A stretch of DNA of 64,000 bases, taken from the NCBI GenBank assembly GCA_038501625.1, contig JAZAYU010000942.1:54014-118013 (forward strand). The letters run 5' to 3'. The notes below the pieces were generated by a model. The model ran no database searches and was not told the origin of the DNA. It saw only the letters and a list, made by a program, of their open reading frames with translations. This document shows, piece by piece, positions 11,768 to 24,409 of this stretch. The position numbers were made by a program, and so were the translations under genes. Every line of letters starts with the position of its first letter. The first letter of the stretch is position 1. The stretch comes from Corbicula japonica. Lineage: Eukaryota > Mollusca > Bivalvia > Venerida > Cyrenidae.

Positions 11768-11893
11768 AATAAAACTGAGATTTGAAATTAGCCATAAAAT
11801 TTAAGCATCTGATTGACTGAAATGGCGACCAGTCGCCATTTCAGCCAATCAGATGCTTGAGATTTGAGACTGGTTTCAAATCTCAGTTTTGCA
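11768..11893. mobile_element. 126-bp fold-back MITE
   Basis: A near-perfect palindrome: AAAACTGAGATTTGAAA at the left returns as TTTCAAATCTCAGTTTT at the right, and the centre pairs AAGCATCTGATTG...GAAATGGCGAC with its complement. The corresponding place in module 2 (near 40390-40400) lacks it. Related half-copies are near 42780-42825 and 56790-56830. Confidence 0.65.
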
Positions 11894-13299
11894 ATATTCA
11901 GCACAGATGTCGGTCAATTTGTTGCTTGCGTGTAGCTTAAATATTGATAGTATGTCATTCAGTATGACATATTTTTTAATTTGAGTAACCATCTGTTCCT
12001 ATGACTTCTGCATGCAGAAAAACCTTCATATGCCCAGACATGAGAATGGGCTATATTTGTTACAGTGGGGTGGTCTTAAATTTAGGGTAAAACATAGTAC
12101 AATACTGTAAAAAGGGAACTTTGAACAAGAGGTGTTACTGAGGGTTGATATTAATTGGTCTTAATTGGAGCTTTAACTGTAATATTCATTTCATTTTGCT
12201 GATCTATTATTGGTGAGGTTTGAAACATTATTTGTCATTTCCAGTAAAAGTAGATGTAGTTTCTTTCCGTAAATATATAAAATGCTAAAACATTCCTTAA
12301 CTTACTCCCCCAACCCCCCCCCCCCAAAAAAAAAAAACAAACAAAAAACAAAAAAACAACAAAAAAACAAACAAACTTATGTATTTTTATACGTAGCAAA
12401 TAATTAAATTCTCTACATTGGCATAGCATTTTTTATAATAAACGCAAGCTAGCAACATGAAAGAATTTATCGCTACGGACACGCATTTTCTTTCATCTGT
12501 TAACATGTTCATATCACCATGTCTGACTATTGCATTATATTACTGTTTAAACATGTTTATTTACAAATTACAATAAATTGTTTTTATCTCGTTTATTTCA
12601 TTAACTTTATATATTTTAGGTCAGAGTGTTAGTTTTCTTTGTGCCAATAAATTTGTTCTTATCGATGTGTTAGTGTACTCTGTTTATATTTAAATTATTC
12701 AAAATGATTAAAAAGGAACTTGGTGTTATTATGAGTGATATTATAAAGAAGGTAATAACAACGTTATAGACGATGATATCATTATGAACAAATACTATTT
12801 ATTCAAAAGGGTCATCGACTATGTAAGCAGACTTTTCATTTTATCTGCAAAAACAATACTTTAATTCAAAATTGGGTCTGTCTTCTTTGTCGATATTTTC
12901 TGCAGACGTGACATGTTTTTTTAAAAAACAATCAAAGATTTGCAAGTATATTTGCCTTATGTTGATCTACCTAACTTTGCTTTACCAATGTAAAATAAAC
13001 ATATATTTGTCCGAGTGAGCTACAGAAAAAAGTATTTTAACGAGTGCCATTACTTCAAATTACATATACTAATTACATATTTCCCAAAGATTATAAAATT
13101 AAGATTAATGACCAGTTTCAAATCTAAAGCATACATTTGCCTGTAATAGAGACAAGTCTATGCTCTTGAGTTGCTTGAGTTTGAGAATGGTCTCTATTGT
13201 TTGTCTAAAATTGACCTTCGGAAAAGATTGAAAGATCGATTAAAGATAAATTGTTTAATATGAATTCTGATATTATCAACCAAATCGATAGAATAAATA

Positions 13300-13455
13300 A
13301 AAAGGAACTTTGAAAGCCATCGGACACGACAAATTTCCAAATATTACGGGCTCGGTTTGATTGAACCTGTTTGTGTGCAGTAATTGAAGTGCATATTACT
13401 GCTCACGCCGCCTAGCCCCGGGTTGAGCGCTACGCAGTACTTATACAAATAAGTA
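13300..13455 (+). repeat. Short interspersed repeat, GGAACTTTGAAAGCC family
   Basis: One of six copies in the window. It begins AAGGAACTTTGAAAGCC, passes a CGGTTTGATTGA(A/G)CCTGTT core, and ends near CCCGGGTTGAGCGC. Other copies: about 18545-18700 (+), 27091-27297 (-), 40108-40285 (-), 46240-46350 (+) and 54070-54185 (+). No clear A/B boxes or inverted ends, so SINE or MITE origin is open. Confidence 0.6.
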
Positions 13456-13887
13456 TCATGCTCAACGGCAGATTGTAAATGCGCTTCAGGAGTTGTCAAA
13501 CTTAATGGTTACATGCGCTTTTCCGTTTTTTTTTTCTCGAGTGTCTCCTGCTGAAACATTTTCTAACTTGGCCAACTACTTAAGACAAACTATGTTCTTG
13601 AAAGAAGTCATTGGAACTTTTAAATTTCTTAGTAAAGTAAGTATTTTCTGACGCGAGAAAGGCGTATGATAGTTTAAAAAATACCGTTAACTTAATAATT
13701 TGCGCGAAGATAATGCAGGTGAAGCGGTATCTCTTTCCAGAAGCTTTGATGGTGGTACATTAAATGCATTAATAATAAATAAATTAAAATTTAATGTCAA
13801 AGCGTTTAGTCTTTTATCGAGTGTCGCCATAGATTATTACGTAAAATCAACCATCGCAAAATTAAAAATATCAATAATATTTGTACC

Positions 13888-14025
13888 AAGGGTGTTGAAG
13901 TAAAGTGCTTGTGATAAGAATTCACTTAAACCTTTTAAAGGGCCCTTGTTATCAGGGTGTTGAAGCAAAGTGCTTGTCATAAGAATCAACTTAATCCTTT
14001 TAAAGATCCCTTGCTATCTCAACAA
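13888..14025. repeat. Two-copy tandem duplication, about 69 bp
   Basis: The unit containing GGGTGTTGAAG(T/C)AAAGTGCTTGT and CTTTTAAAG occurs twice in tandem here but once in module 2 (from about 43672), so it duplicated after the modules separated. Confidence 0.6.
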
Positions 14026-14530
14026 CTGAGATATGATAATTATGAAATAATAAAATGTCGTTGCCCTTTGTAATTAGAATACGATATTGCTTGTCATTGC
14101 TACATGTAGTGATACTTTAAAAGCTCCGTAAGATGCAAAACACTTGTTTGTTCAATATGTTAGCAATTATGTATTTCCTAAAAGTTAACGCAAATTATAT
14201 CACACGGGCCTTTACTATTGCAACTTAATTTAGAATAAAAGAGAAATATATACTCTTTGAAAAGAAAATAAAGACAAATAGTCATACATTGAACTTTGTT
14301 CGACTACTCAGATCTGTACCAAACCAATTTATCAAATAACTTTGTGATAAATGAATTAGGTCCAAATTAAGAATTGAGCCCGACCGACGGCATACCTAAA
14401 AACATGCAATTTCAATATTGGGCCTTTAAAATGTCCTATATATTGATTGATAGAACAGCAATAATACATAGCACACATCTAGGTCAGTAGGATATATTTA
14501 ACATTTTTCAACTTCGCAAATGCGTATTTG

Positions 14531-14538
14531 GAAACTTC
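14531..14538 (+). promoter_or_regulatory. Possible two-unit heat-shock element
   Basis: GAAACTTC fits the head-to-tail pair GAAnnTTC and lies 33 bp before the proposed ATG of HSPA12 copy 1. It is conserved at 44656-44663 before copy 2. Two units are below the three normally needed for strong HSF1 binding, and HSPA12 genes are not all heat inducible, so this is weak. Confidence 0.25.
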
Positions 14539-14571
14539 ATATTACTTTCGTTTTGAAGATTATATTGAGAG

Positions 14572-14748
14572 ATGGAATTTGTAAGTAGCTTTTTCAGTAT
14601 GGTGGTTTTGTTACTTCTGACTTAAATAAAGTTTTCATTTTTAAACCATTGCGTTAAATGTTATTTATTAGCATATAATGTTCTACAGTTCTACGTGTAC
14701 CTTATAGGTAAATTGGTAATGTTTTCATGAATCAAAGCTAATTTTGGT

Positions 14749-14810
<62 letters not shown>

Positions 14811-17800
14811 TTCATGGTTGCTATGATATTTTATTATACAAACTATTTGGTGTTTAAAGTGATCTTAATGGGTGTATAACAAGATTGGCTTTAAATCGAA
14901 AGAAATCAATTACAAATTAAAGTTGCCCATCCAGTATGAATCTATTTATTTCATTTTATACTTCCGGGTTTTAGCTAGTTTATCATAACATTCAGGTATA
15001 TTTTGAAATCATCTAAATTTCTAAAACTGAACCCATTCATGGGACGTGAAAAAAGAACATAAAAAGGGTACATGTAAATAATGAAATTATTGCAAAGAGA
15101 ATGCTAGTTTATCAATTTAAGAATGTAAACATGATAAGTTTATTTGAATATTATCGTTTTATCAGTAAGTAAACATGTTTTCAATACAAAGCCAGAGTAC
15201 TATTTATTATATTTTTGTGTTAACCTCACTCTATGTCGGTGATATGAAACGTTTTGATTGTGTATCTACATATATTTATCGGTTCAATGTATATTTTTTT
15301 AGTTCCAGCATATAAACGACTATCGCGAACACTTTTCAATAAAAAATTAAATTTTAAAACAAATAAATGAATTTGATAGTGTTTTTAAGTTTGGGGACTC
15401 TTTTTTAGAAGTGAGATTATCGAGAAGCCCATTTTTAAGATAAAACTGAATGTTGTTATTACATCTGGCTTTTTGCAGACATGTTGTGTTCAAGAAGTGC
15501 TAGGTTATATGTTTATCTGAAACGGAGTATTCCTGTTTTTTAGTATTAAAACATACTTCTGATGCTGTGTATAATTACAATCAAGCAGCGCAAAGTTACA
15601 TGATAAACTCGACAAGTGCCTATTATGAAATTTTCGGCATGCAAATTAAATAGTTAGAAAAGGTCATTTATTTGGCAGAGCATAATAAAAGGACCTCGTC
15701 TTGTGATAGCATTAGACATCGGTAGCACATATTCTGGCTATGCCTGGCAAGAAAGGTCAGAGTTCGAAACCAACAGAAGTAACATCCACTTCAATACACA
15801 GTGGGGCGCAGGGGCTTTGCAGGTAAATATGTTATTACAAATATTATCTGATATTCAAATATATCACAGTTCAATAAATGGTCGCAATATGTCAAAAAAT
15901 CATTTTAAATTATTAAAATAAATACAAATTAATTGTGAACATGTGGCAGGAAAGAAAACAATAAAGCAACTGTATCTGAAAAAAAATCAATATCAGGTTT
16001 TATGATACATGTAACATATGATAATAATGAATTAATACTCAGCCTTCTAACCATAAAGTAATAACAAAAAGTTTTTCAGTTGTTAATAGATCTAACAATA
16101 AACTTTTGGAATTGCTTAGCGACAAGCGTTTTCGTAACAGTAGCGAGTTATGATATATACGTTTTAGCAATGGACTTAGTCTCATAGTAAAAATAAATTG
16201 TAATTGGTTTGTGATATTAATATTTTAGCAGGAGTTTCTAATTTATGTAATCTAATAAAAATCTTATATAATTTTAATTATATTAACTGTTACATGTTAC
16301 ACATTTTGAAGCTTGTTTTCTGATTACTTTTTCTTACAGCTACATAAAACTTCGACATGTATTTTGCTAGAATGTCCAAGGAATGAAGAGGGAGCAATAG
16401 ATCATGGAGCCTCACCAAGGAAACCAGTCACAGCAGGAAATGACTTTAAAGTCTGGATCGGCCATGAAGCGGAGCGAAAGTATAGTGGTCTTGCTCGACA
16501 AAAACAAGAACCCCATGAGCTCGCTGGACATTACTACTTTTTCCGACGGTTTAAACTGCTCTTGTATAACAAGGTACAACATAAACAAGTATTGCAACTC
16601 ACGGTTAACATTTAAGCCACTTCATAAATGTGCATCAGTGTTTGCCACAGTATAAACAATCATTATTCATATTGTGTAGTTTCTTTTTACTTCGCGAATT
16701 CGGTCAAATGCGAAAATGACATTTTGCAAAAACATAAGTAAGCGCACTTGCGAATTTCTTTTAAAAATTAGATATTAAATTGTTTGTTTACGTCGAGTTT
16801 GTTTATTTTGCGCACTTACCCTGACAAGAAATATAAAGATGCATGTAAGACAGAAATGATCAAACGGAAATGCAAGGCGCGAATTTGAATCATTACAGCA
16901 TCAAACAAACCCTCAGCTTTGTATTTTTGTGTCTTTCGCCATGCTTTGTCATAATCAAATCTCATTTAAAGCAGTAATTGTAAAAATCATACGTAACACT
17001 TTTGCAGCAATTAACATGTACTCCAGGCATTAAGGTGGTCGTTGCTTTTCACTGTGAGCACCTATGTGAACAGAACAAAATATCTTGATTACATGTATTG
17101 CACATTTTATGAATAAATTGAAGATGGTATTACCGTGCACGGGGCTTAAAACTGGAGTTGTACATACGTACGTTAAATCGAACAACCTTAACATAATACG
17201 ATATTTTTGTAAAATGATTTTTTTTCAGATTGAGTTGATATAGGAAAATACATTAGATTTATAAAATATATTAAGTTACATGCTCCCTTTCTTACCGCAT
17301 GTTATATGGTTATGTCATGGTTCATGTATTTCACAGTGTATTTATTTGGTTTACTTTTGTCAATCGATTTTTTTGTTGTAAAAGGTAATCATACAAATTA
17401 ATTAATATTGTTATTAATCAACACAATTTATCATTAGCTGTTAGCAATATATAATGTACACTTCAAAATACCTGCAATGCGATAGTTTACCAATTAACAA
17501 TATATAAATTATAATGTATACTTCAATATACCTGCGATGCGATAGTTTACCAATTAACAATACACTCAACCAAAGTTCTACTGGGTCACTTTTGTCCGTA
17601 TCTTTTTATTAGAAAGACACTGATTTCACTGTTTATTTATGATCATATGCCAATAACAGTCTTCAACTTAACTTTTAATCTTGTAATAATTGACTTCGGA
17701 ACAGTTTTGCGAGAGTTATCCTTAATTTCGCTAAAATGCATTTCTTGCATAAAAAGGTCAAGCAAAAAGAAATTTGCTCTTAATTTCTTGTTTTGTTTTA

Positions 17801-20800
17801 ATAGGACCCCTCATTAGAAGGAAAAACTTAAAAACTTATTAATCAACAAAATTGTTTAAATAAATCCCTTTCAAAGTATCCAATTTTTTAAATTACCTCC
17901 CTTTTAATCAAAGACTGTTCTAATTTTGATCCGGCGGTGTAAGTAAATGGTGTTAGATTAATTGAAGAAAACAATCAATAAAGATTAAAAAGACATTAGA
18001 TAATTGATTTCAAGACAAAACAGTTCTTTCCACAACCTCTCTTGACGTAGGAAAAAAACGAAACTTGCATACCGGTACATTGTAAAGATATACAATTGAT
18101 GACCAATTAGAACTTTGGTTGAGTGTATATAATGTACACTTCAATATACCTGAGATGCGATAGTTTACCAAGACACATATGTATATGCCAATTTACAGGC
18201 AACTTGAAGTATGTTTGTATTTTAGTAGTCGCCAGTTGCATTCTAAGAGAAAATTTTTATGTTATATGCATGTGTATTTAGGATTTCCACCGCGAACAGC
18301 TGGTAGAGGACCAGATATCTCAGCAGCTGCCGCTGTTTGATGTGATGACGTTGTTTATAAAAGCTCTCAAAGACAATTGCTTGAAAAAGTTGGATACTCA
18401 AAATGTACAGTATGATCTTGCCAAGACGTTGTTTGTTGTCACTGTTCCTGCAATATGGTCCGATGAAGCAAAGAAATTTATGAGGGATGCTGCTGTAGAG
18501 GTAAATTTGAGCAAAACCATATTTTGAATGGACAATATCGTATAAAAAGATTCAGTCTTTGAAAGCAACCAAACACGGCTAATAACGAAACAGTGCAGGC
18601 TGGGTTTGATTGAGCCTGTTCATGAGCAGCAATTGAAATACTGTCCACACCGCCCGTCCACGCAGTCCCGGGTTGAGCGCGCAACTAAATATTTACACAC
18701 ATATAAATTATATCGTGCTCATTGACATTCAAAGGGCGTTATTGATATAACTTGTTTATTGTGTTGACGACTTTTTAACTTTTAAATTTTCCAGACCACT
18801 TTATTCATCCACCAACAAGCGATTATACATACTCTAAATATAAACATTTAGTTAACATGCTGTTTAAGCCGTGCTAAGAGAAAACAAGCACTCTGTGTGC
18901 GTTTGTGAATTGTTTAGTTATATTTGTATTACTTCGACACAAAAACGCTTTGATTTTATTAACCAATAAATCCAAAGTTGTTAAAATTTAGCAAAAAGGA
19001 AAAATGAAAGATGTTAACATTTTTGGCGAATTTCAAAGTTTCCTTTTAGTCTATTTCAATTTTAAAATCATTTATGTGTTTGAAACTGTTTTTGGCACAA
19101 AATAACATCAATTTTGTATAAATAGACAAGAACACCGAAACATAAATTAACAAAAATATATCCTATAATCGGATATAAAATATTTCTATAAATTTTCAAA
19201 TCATTCAGGCAGGAATAGGAAAGCGAAACATTCTTCTCGGTCTCGAACCTGAGGCTGCAGCAATATACTGTATTCACCTACCAGAAGAGCAAAGGAGGAA
19301 CATGAACGGGCTGGGGTTGAAGGGACAGAAATTCCTAGTCGCCGACTTGGGAGGTAATATCGAATACCATTCCTTGACAAATGTATTTGTTATTGTCTTC
19401 TGAAAACGTTCCAAAATAAGGAAGTAAGTTCACGTTTGAATTTGAAAAGCTCATTTGTTTTGTGAGTATGGCGATTCCTGATATGCATATATTACTTTTT
19501 CATAATTAATGCAAATAAAATCCGAATTAAAGTTGAATATTACTGTATATCTAGTCTATGATCTGTGACATATGGTCCCCAGCGTTTAAATTCCAGGAGG
19601 AACAGCAGATTTGTCTGCAGTCAAAGTAGAAGAGACCGGCTTACTGAGTGAGATCCTCCCTCCGCAAGGCGACCCTGTTGGTGGTCAAAAAATCAACGAA
19701 GCTTTCCTTCAAACGTGCCACGATAGTTTCGAAGGTCCAGGTTGGAAAGAGATTTTCAGTAGAGCTACACCAGTCGAAATGCTGAAGATGGAGTCAGATT
19801 TTGAAAGGTTGAAGGTTACAGTAGGTAAGCTACTTGTAAGACGCATATATCTTCATTACCAAATGATTTCTTAACAATGAAATAAAACATATATCTATGA
19901 CCATAAGGTCGGCATAAAATGTAGCTGCAACAATTAAAAGTACATACGGATACATCTCTAAAGTTTTCATACAACCTTTGGTTAGCTTCAGTTTTTGAAT
20001 TCATTTTATTTTTGAATAGAAAAGCGCATAGATCTTGATTTAACTGTATGAGACCGAGTGCAATTTTGAGTGCATCTTTTAAATCAGTTTCGCACAACAA
20101 GCGGTATGTGTAATAGGTCACAAAACTATTTTATATCTTGAAATTAATGATTGGTAAAGCAATCATCTGAATGTTAAAAAATGCTTCGTGCAGGTGCAGA
20201 TGATCCCGATGAGGAATTTATGGCTCTTGAAGTCCCTAGACCAGTTAAAGAAAAACTTGATGATCAAACAATCCGTTTAAAGCCGAACGAGAGCGTAAAA
20301 TTTGAGCACCACGAATTCATGTTCAACTCTGGATACGTCCGAGGTCATCTTTTTCCGGAGACGTGTGCAGTCTTATATAACACGCTTTGCAAGGTACTTA
20401 CGAAAAATGAAGCAAAGGATCTTAACACAGTCGTGTTAGTAGGGGGCTTTGCTGAATCCCCAATCGTTGTGACGACTCTCCGAAGCATGATTACCAAGGA
20501 TTTTTCGCACATCAAGGTGGTCGTTCCGTCGTCCCCCTTCAAGGCAGTACTCAATGGAGCTGTTCTCTTTGGGCATGATCCGTTGATCTTTCACAGCAGA
20601 ATCAGCAGAGCAACATATGGCATTGAATCAAACGTCACATTTGATCCAAAGATCCATCCTGAAGAAAAGAAATGGCAAAACAAAGAAAACGAGAAATATT
20701 ACTGTAAGGATATATTTAGCCTGCATGTACGTAAAGACCAATCCGTGGTGCTAAATCAAAGGCAGCCTGTTCAGTCGTACACCCCATTGTACAAAAATCA

Positions 20801-21035
20801 GACGCGTCTTACATGCAACATATATACTTCCACTTCACTGAATCCGAAGTATATAACAGAGGACGGATGCAAAAAAGTCGGCGAGATCAGAGTAGATATG
20901 CCAAACACTGAAAAAGGAACTGACAGAAAATTGGAGGTAACCATGATTTATGGCGGAACAGAACTTTCAGTGCTTGCAAAAGATGTTACAACAGGAAAGG
21001 AATACAATGCCGACATTAAATTTGGAAGTATGTAA
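14572..21035 (+). CDS. HSPA12-like Hsp70-family protein, copy 1
   Basis: Seven exons give 606 residues: 14572-14580, 15679-15822, 16340-16573, 18282-18500, 19209-19353, 19597-19824 and 20194-21035. All introns are GT-AG and phases agree. It belongs to the HSPA12A/B branch, an actin-like ATPase fold without the canonical Hsp70 substrate-binding domain; vertebrate members have about 675-690 residues. Motifs: phosphate-1 loop ALDIGSTYSGYAW (from residue 14), phosphate-2 VADLGGGTADL (about 246-256), adenosine loop VVLVGGFAESP (about 406-416). EAERKYSGLA and YYFFRRFKLLLY match the usual HSPA12 spacing. The family is expanded in bivalves and tied to stress and immune responses; the client is unknown. 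The start is a tiny exon, ATG GAA TTT then GTAAGT, conserved in copy 2 and phase-compatible; a different upstream exon cannot be excluded. All exons look intact. Confidence 0.85.
14754..14805. repeat. (CT)n microsatellite in HSPA12 intron 1
   Basis: About 26 uninterrupted CT units. Module 2 has only TTCGTTCTTG at the corresponding place, so the array expanded after duplication. Confidence 0.85.
17447..18175. repeat. Tandem units of about 68 bp split by a MITE
   Basis: The unit carries ATAATGTACACTTCAATATACC then GCGATGCGATAGTTTACCA-like sequence. Two units run from about 17447 to 17560 and a third from about 18126 to 18175, on the far side of the MITE. Module 2 has one degenerate unit at about 53628-53680. 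The order of events is duplication of the unit, then MITE insertion. Confidence 0.55.
17563..18125. mobile_element. TA-flanked MITE in HSPA12 intron 3
   Basis: Perfect inverted ends CACTCAACCAAAGTTCTA and complement, each bordered by TA (17561-17562 and 18126-18127), as for Tc1/mariner-type non-autonomous elements. Length is 563 bp with no coding frame. It is absent from the same intron of copy 2. Confidence 0.7.
18545..18700 (+). repeat. Short interspersed repeat copy in HSPA12 intron 4
   Basis: Member of the six-copy family described at 13300-13455; it keeps CTTTGAAAGCAACC, the GGGTTTGATTGAGCCTGTTC core and CCCGGGTTGAGCGC. An equivalent copy lies in the same intron of the second gene (54070-54185), so this insertion predates the module duplication. 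Confidence 0.6.
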
Positions 21036-21310
21036 GAAGCAATTTACAGACGGAGAGAAATATGTAGCCAGTAGAAGTACTTAGTAAACTCTACCTAGTT
21101 TTATAGTAATATTATATTTTATAAGATGCATAGGATGATTATTTATAAACACATCAGATGTTCCTACCCGGACTCAGACAATGGCTAACACATAACAGTC
21201 TCCATGCATTTTCGGGGAATTAGATGCTAGTATGGCATGAAGGGACATGTATTTAAAATAATTTATTTCATTGACACAATGAAAGCTCAATCATGTTTGG
21301 ATATGCAGTA

Positions 21311-22822
21311 TATACGCCTTTCCAATAAACAGTTTCGCAGTCCTGTACGAGTTACTTCCCGCGACCGAAAATCAATCCAAAGCGAGGCTCTGCAGGATAG
21401 CTGAACGATCGGGCTAATGGCTTAAGCACATAATAGCTAACCTTATCCGCTATATTGCAGGTCTGCGTTCGTCGCCGGCGGTGAAAAAATAAGTTGCTGG
21501 TCTGTTATTCTAGCCAGACCTTTTATGTTTACTATTTGTTAGATATTTAGATTTTTAATGATATAAGAACATGTACCATTCTTGTTGATAGTAGGCAGTA
21601 TGAAACGCAATTTGGACAAACATAAGCATTAATTTTACCAATTATGTACAACAATTTCTTCTTTATATCTTTTATATATTTTAATATATTGTACTGGTGT
21701 AAATGTTGCAAATTGCTAAGGCTAGTAATGCGCTATTATCCGGAAATCGTGATATGTCAACATCTGGTTACATGATCTGTAGACAAAAAAAATTGAAAAA
21801 ATACAATCTGAATTTGTTGATACTTACACATTTGAACAATAGAATTGTCCTAAAAAATTAAGGCGTTTATGGTCAACGTGTAAATAATTTGAATATTTAA
21901 AATGTTACGTATACTTCACAACCAAATATGATTGATTCTGTCTTGAAATAAAACAGGATCGGTAATCTAGTTGTTTGTTGTAGAAGTATCATTCGTAGAA
22001 TAAAATCCAAGGATTTAGATGCCGGCTTCCAAAAAGATGAGAATATTTATATCACAATATGGTTGCATATCCAATTTAGATTTCTTAGGTTTGACAGATT
22101 GTAATTTTGGCAAAAAAGCCCAAACTCTTAATTAAACATATATAACATGTTTTGACAAGATTTGTTTCTTATTGACGGCTTTTGTTTCTATACGTGTCAT
22201 AATGTTGATTAAGAATCCATTTAAGTGCTAAATCAAATATATTTGATGGCACATCCAGTAGTTAAAGGACTCCGAAATACTTAAGAATTTGGAGGTGTAG
22301 ATACCTTGCAAATAGAAATTACACGATCTCTATTGGTCAATGATATCTGCCCCTTTAAGTAATTGACAGATGACCCCGTGTGCGAGACAGTTTGACATGT
22401 TTATGGCATGCCGCCTTCAAAATCAATCGCCGCCGACATAATCACAACATGATGTCAGTAGTTGAATAGACACGCTAATCCGGAAACGAGACTCAATTAA
22501 GCCGTGAAGAGAACACTGCGACTGTCTGTTAGTTGAAGTCGTTTAGTGTCTAATGCGAGGAATAATGAATTGACACTTTTAGTCAGAAACCTGATTGTTT
22601 TATAAATTATTTTCAAAAATATCATGACGCTGATGTATTATTACTAATTCAAAGAGAGAATATATTTTTAAAAAAAGAATTTTATGATTAAAAAGAAAGT
22701 TGTAGGTACATATTCCCTATTACGTTATTACAGCGAGCAATCATTTATCCTGTAAAGCAGTCACGTGACTGGACAGGGGAGGTAACCAAATAAATTCATC
22801 GAATTATTGGAAAGGCGTATAA
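21311..22822. mobile_element. 1.5-kb non-autonomous DNA transposon, copy A
   Basis: Ends are TATACGCCTTTCCAATAA at the left and its complement at the right. The element occurs again in reverse orientation at 27474-28969 with high identity. No reading frame of useful length exists inside. The outer TATA on both sides suggests a TA or TATA target duplication. A CAGTCACGTGACTG palindrome lies near the right end. Confidence 0.7.
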
Positions 22823-23887
22823 ATATCGGCGCTTTAAGATGACATGTGAAACAGCCTCGAAGTTCACACAGAAATGCAAAAAGTCCTCCATGACTTCAGA
22901 TCTCTGTTAATTGATATATAATCTATGCTGGAAATTGACAGAAAGAAAGGCTTGGCTTTTAAAACGGAAAAATGTCAAATATAACCAGTTATACTTGCGA
23001 GCCTTTTGAAACATGCCCTGTTAACTTTAGTTTACATAGTGAAGACTGTTTATACGCATTACACCTATAATAATGACCAGTGAAGGGCTTTACATGTCTG
23101 CTAATGTGGTTTCTACTTTCATTTTCTGTCAGATATAAATTTAGATAAATTTTAAGCAAATTGTAAGTAAAAAATCAAAATAATTGGGTTTCAAAAGGGA
23201 GTGTCAGTTTGGGTTCGAATTTGTTTTTAGCCTTAAAAATGCCTCGTTGATTATAACATTACAATGTGCTTTTCAAAGCTAAAAACTGAAATATTTTACG
23301 TAGCTCTACTTCAGATGTTAAACAGTTATTCATATCCATTTATTTGTGATAAATGACGTTTGTTAATTTATAAGCAAAAATTATAATTTATTAATAAGCC
23401 GCTTTGTTTTCAAACGCGCGCTAGAATAGATGATGTTAGATACAGATAAAAACTTTAAAAGATAATGAACATAACATAGTTATAATAGTGGGATCAGTTT
23501 TGCCAATCTTAGTAGTTTTCATAAAGATTTCCTAAGTTTTATTTAAAAAAAAAACAGTTATAAAATATGATACTGCCTTTTTTCTTATAAGGATATGACC
23601 GGTAAACATATATCTGTCCATTGTATCACAAGTGGTCAAAGTTATTTTTTGTAAGTTTACAAAATGTACATGTTAAGATACTAGCGCTATTGTTTTATGT
23701 CGGTTATCATTTTATCTCCTAACTTTGATTTCAATTGTTATTACTTGTTACATGTGTTAAAGGTGCAGCGATGAATCTAACAGAATATTTGGGGAAAAAC
23801 AAAAATTTTCGTATGGTTTTCAAGATGCTCTCACATAGCAAAATAATCTAACTGTAATTAAATTTTCTTTAGTTTCAACGATGATAA
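22823..23887. other. AT-rich spacer, nothing recognised
   Basis: No exon, repeat or RNA gene can be supported here. Confidence 0.4.
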
Positions 23888-24270
23888 GACTATACAATTG
23901 AATGAAGTTGTGAAAGGAAAAGATTTATGTCTGTGATACTGTTATTTAATAAAGACTATACAATTGAATGGAGTTGAGAAAGGAAAAGATTTATGTCTGT
24001 GATACTGTTATTTAATAAAGACTATACAATTGAATGGAGTTGAGAAAGGAAAAGATTTATGTCTGTGATACTGTTATTTAATAAAGACTATACAATTGAA
24101 TGGAGTTGAGAAAGGAAAAGATTTATGTCTGTGATACTGTTATTTAATAAAGACTATACAATTGAATTGAGTTGAGAAAGGAAAAGATATATGTCTATGA
24201 TACTGTTATTTAATAAAGACTATACAATTGAATGGAGTTGAGAAAGGAAAAGATTTATGACTGTGATACT
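23888..24270. repeat. 66-bp tandem repeat, about 5.8 units
   Basis: The unit begins GACTATACAATTGAATGGAG and ends TATTTAATAAA. Unit starts fall at 23888, 23954, 24020, 24086, 24152 and 24218, exactly 66 bp apart. Neighbouring units differ at only a few bases, so the array is young or homogenised. It has no spacers and is a minisatellite, not a CRISPR. Confidence 0.9.
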
Positions 24271-24409
24271 AACCAATTCTCTGTAAGAACCAAAATTTTA
24301 AAGAAGGGGTCTGGCACTCAATCTCTTGGATTTTGTTGATTTTCACACCATATGTTGAGTTTGATGCCCATACATAGAAAACAATGTTAGTTAGTCAAAA
24401 TCTTTTGCC

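Larger units (their letters stand above)
11234..13887. other. Intergenic region with repeats, module 1
   Basis: Separates the lectin and HSPA12-like genes. It holds the 11768-11893 palindrome, a C-run followed by an A/AAAC-rich tract (12300-12378) and the short interspersed repeat at about 13300-13455. Large parts align with 39530-43700 of the second module. No exon is recognised. Confidence 0.5.

Noticed and set aside
20345..20554. 69-codon frame on the - strand
   Set aside because: Antisense shadow of HSPA12 exon 7.
23888..24270. CRISPR array
   Set aside because: Units abut with no unique spacers and the genome is eukaryotic; it is a minisatellite.
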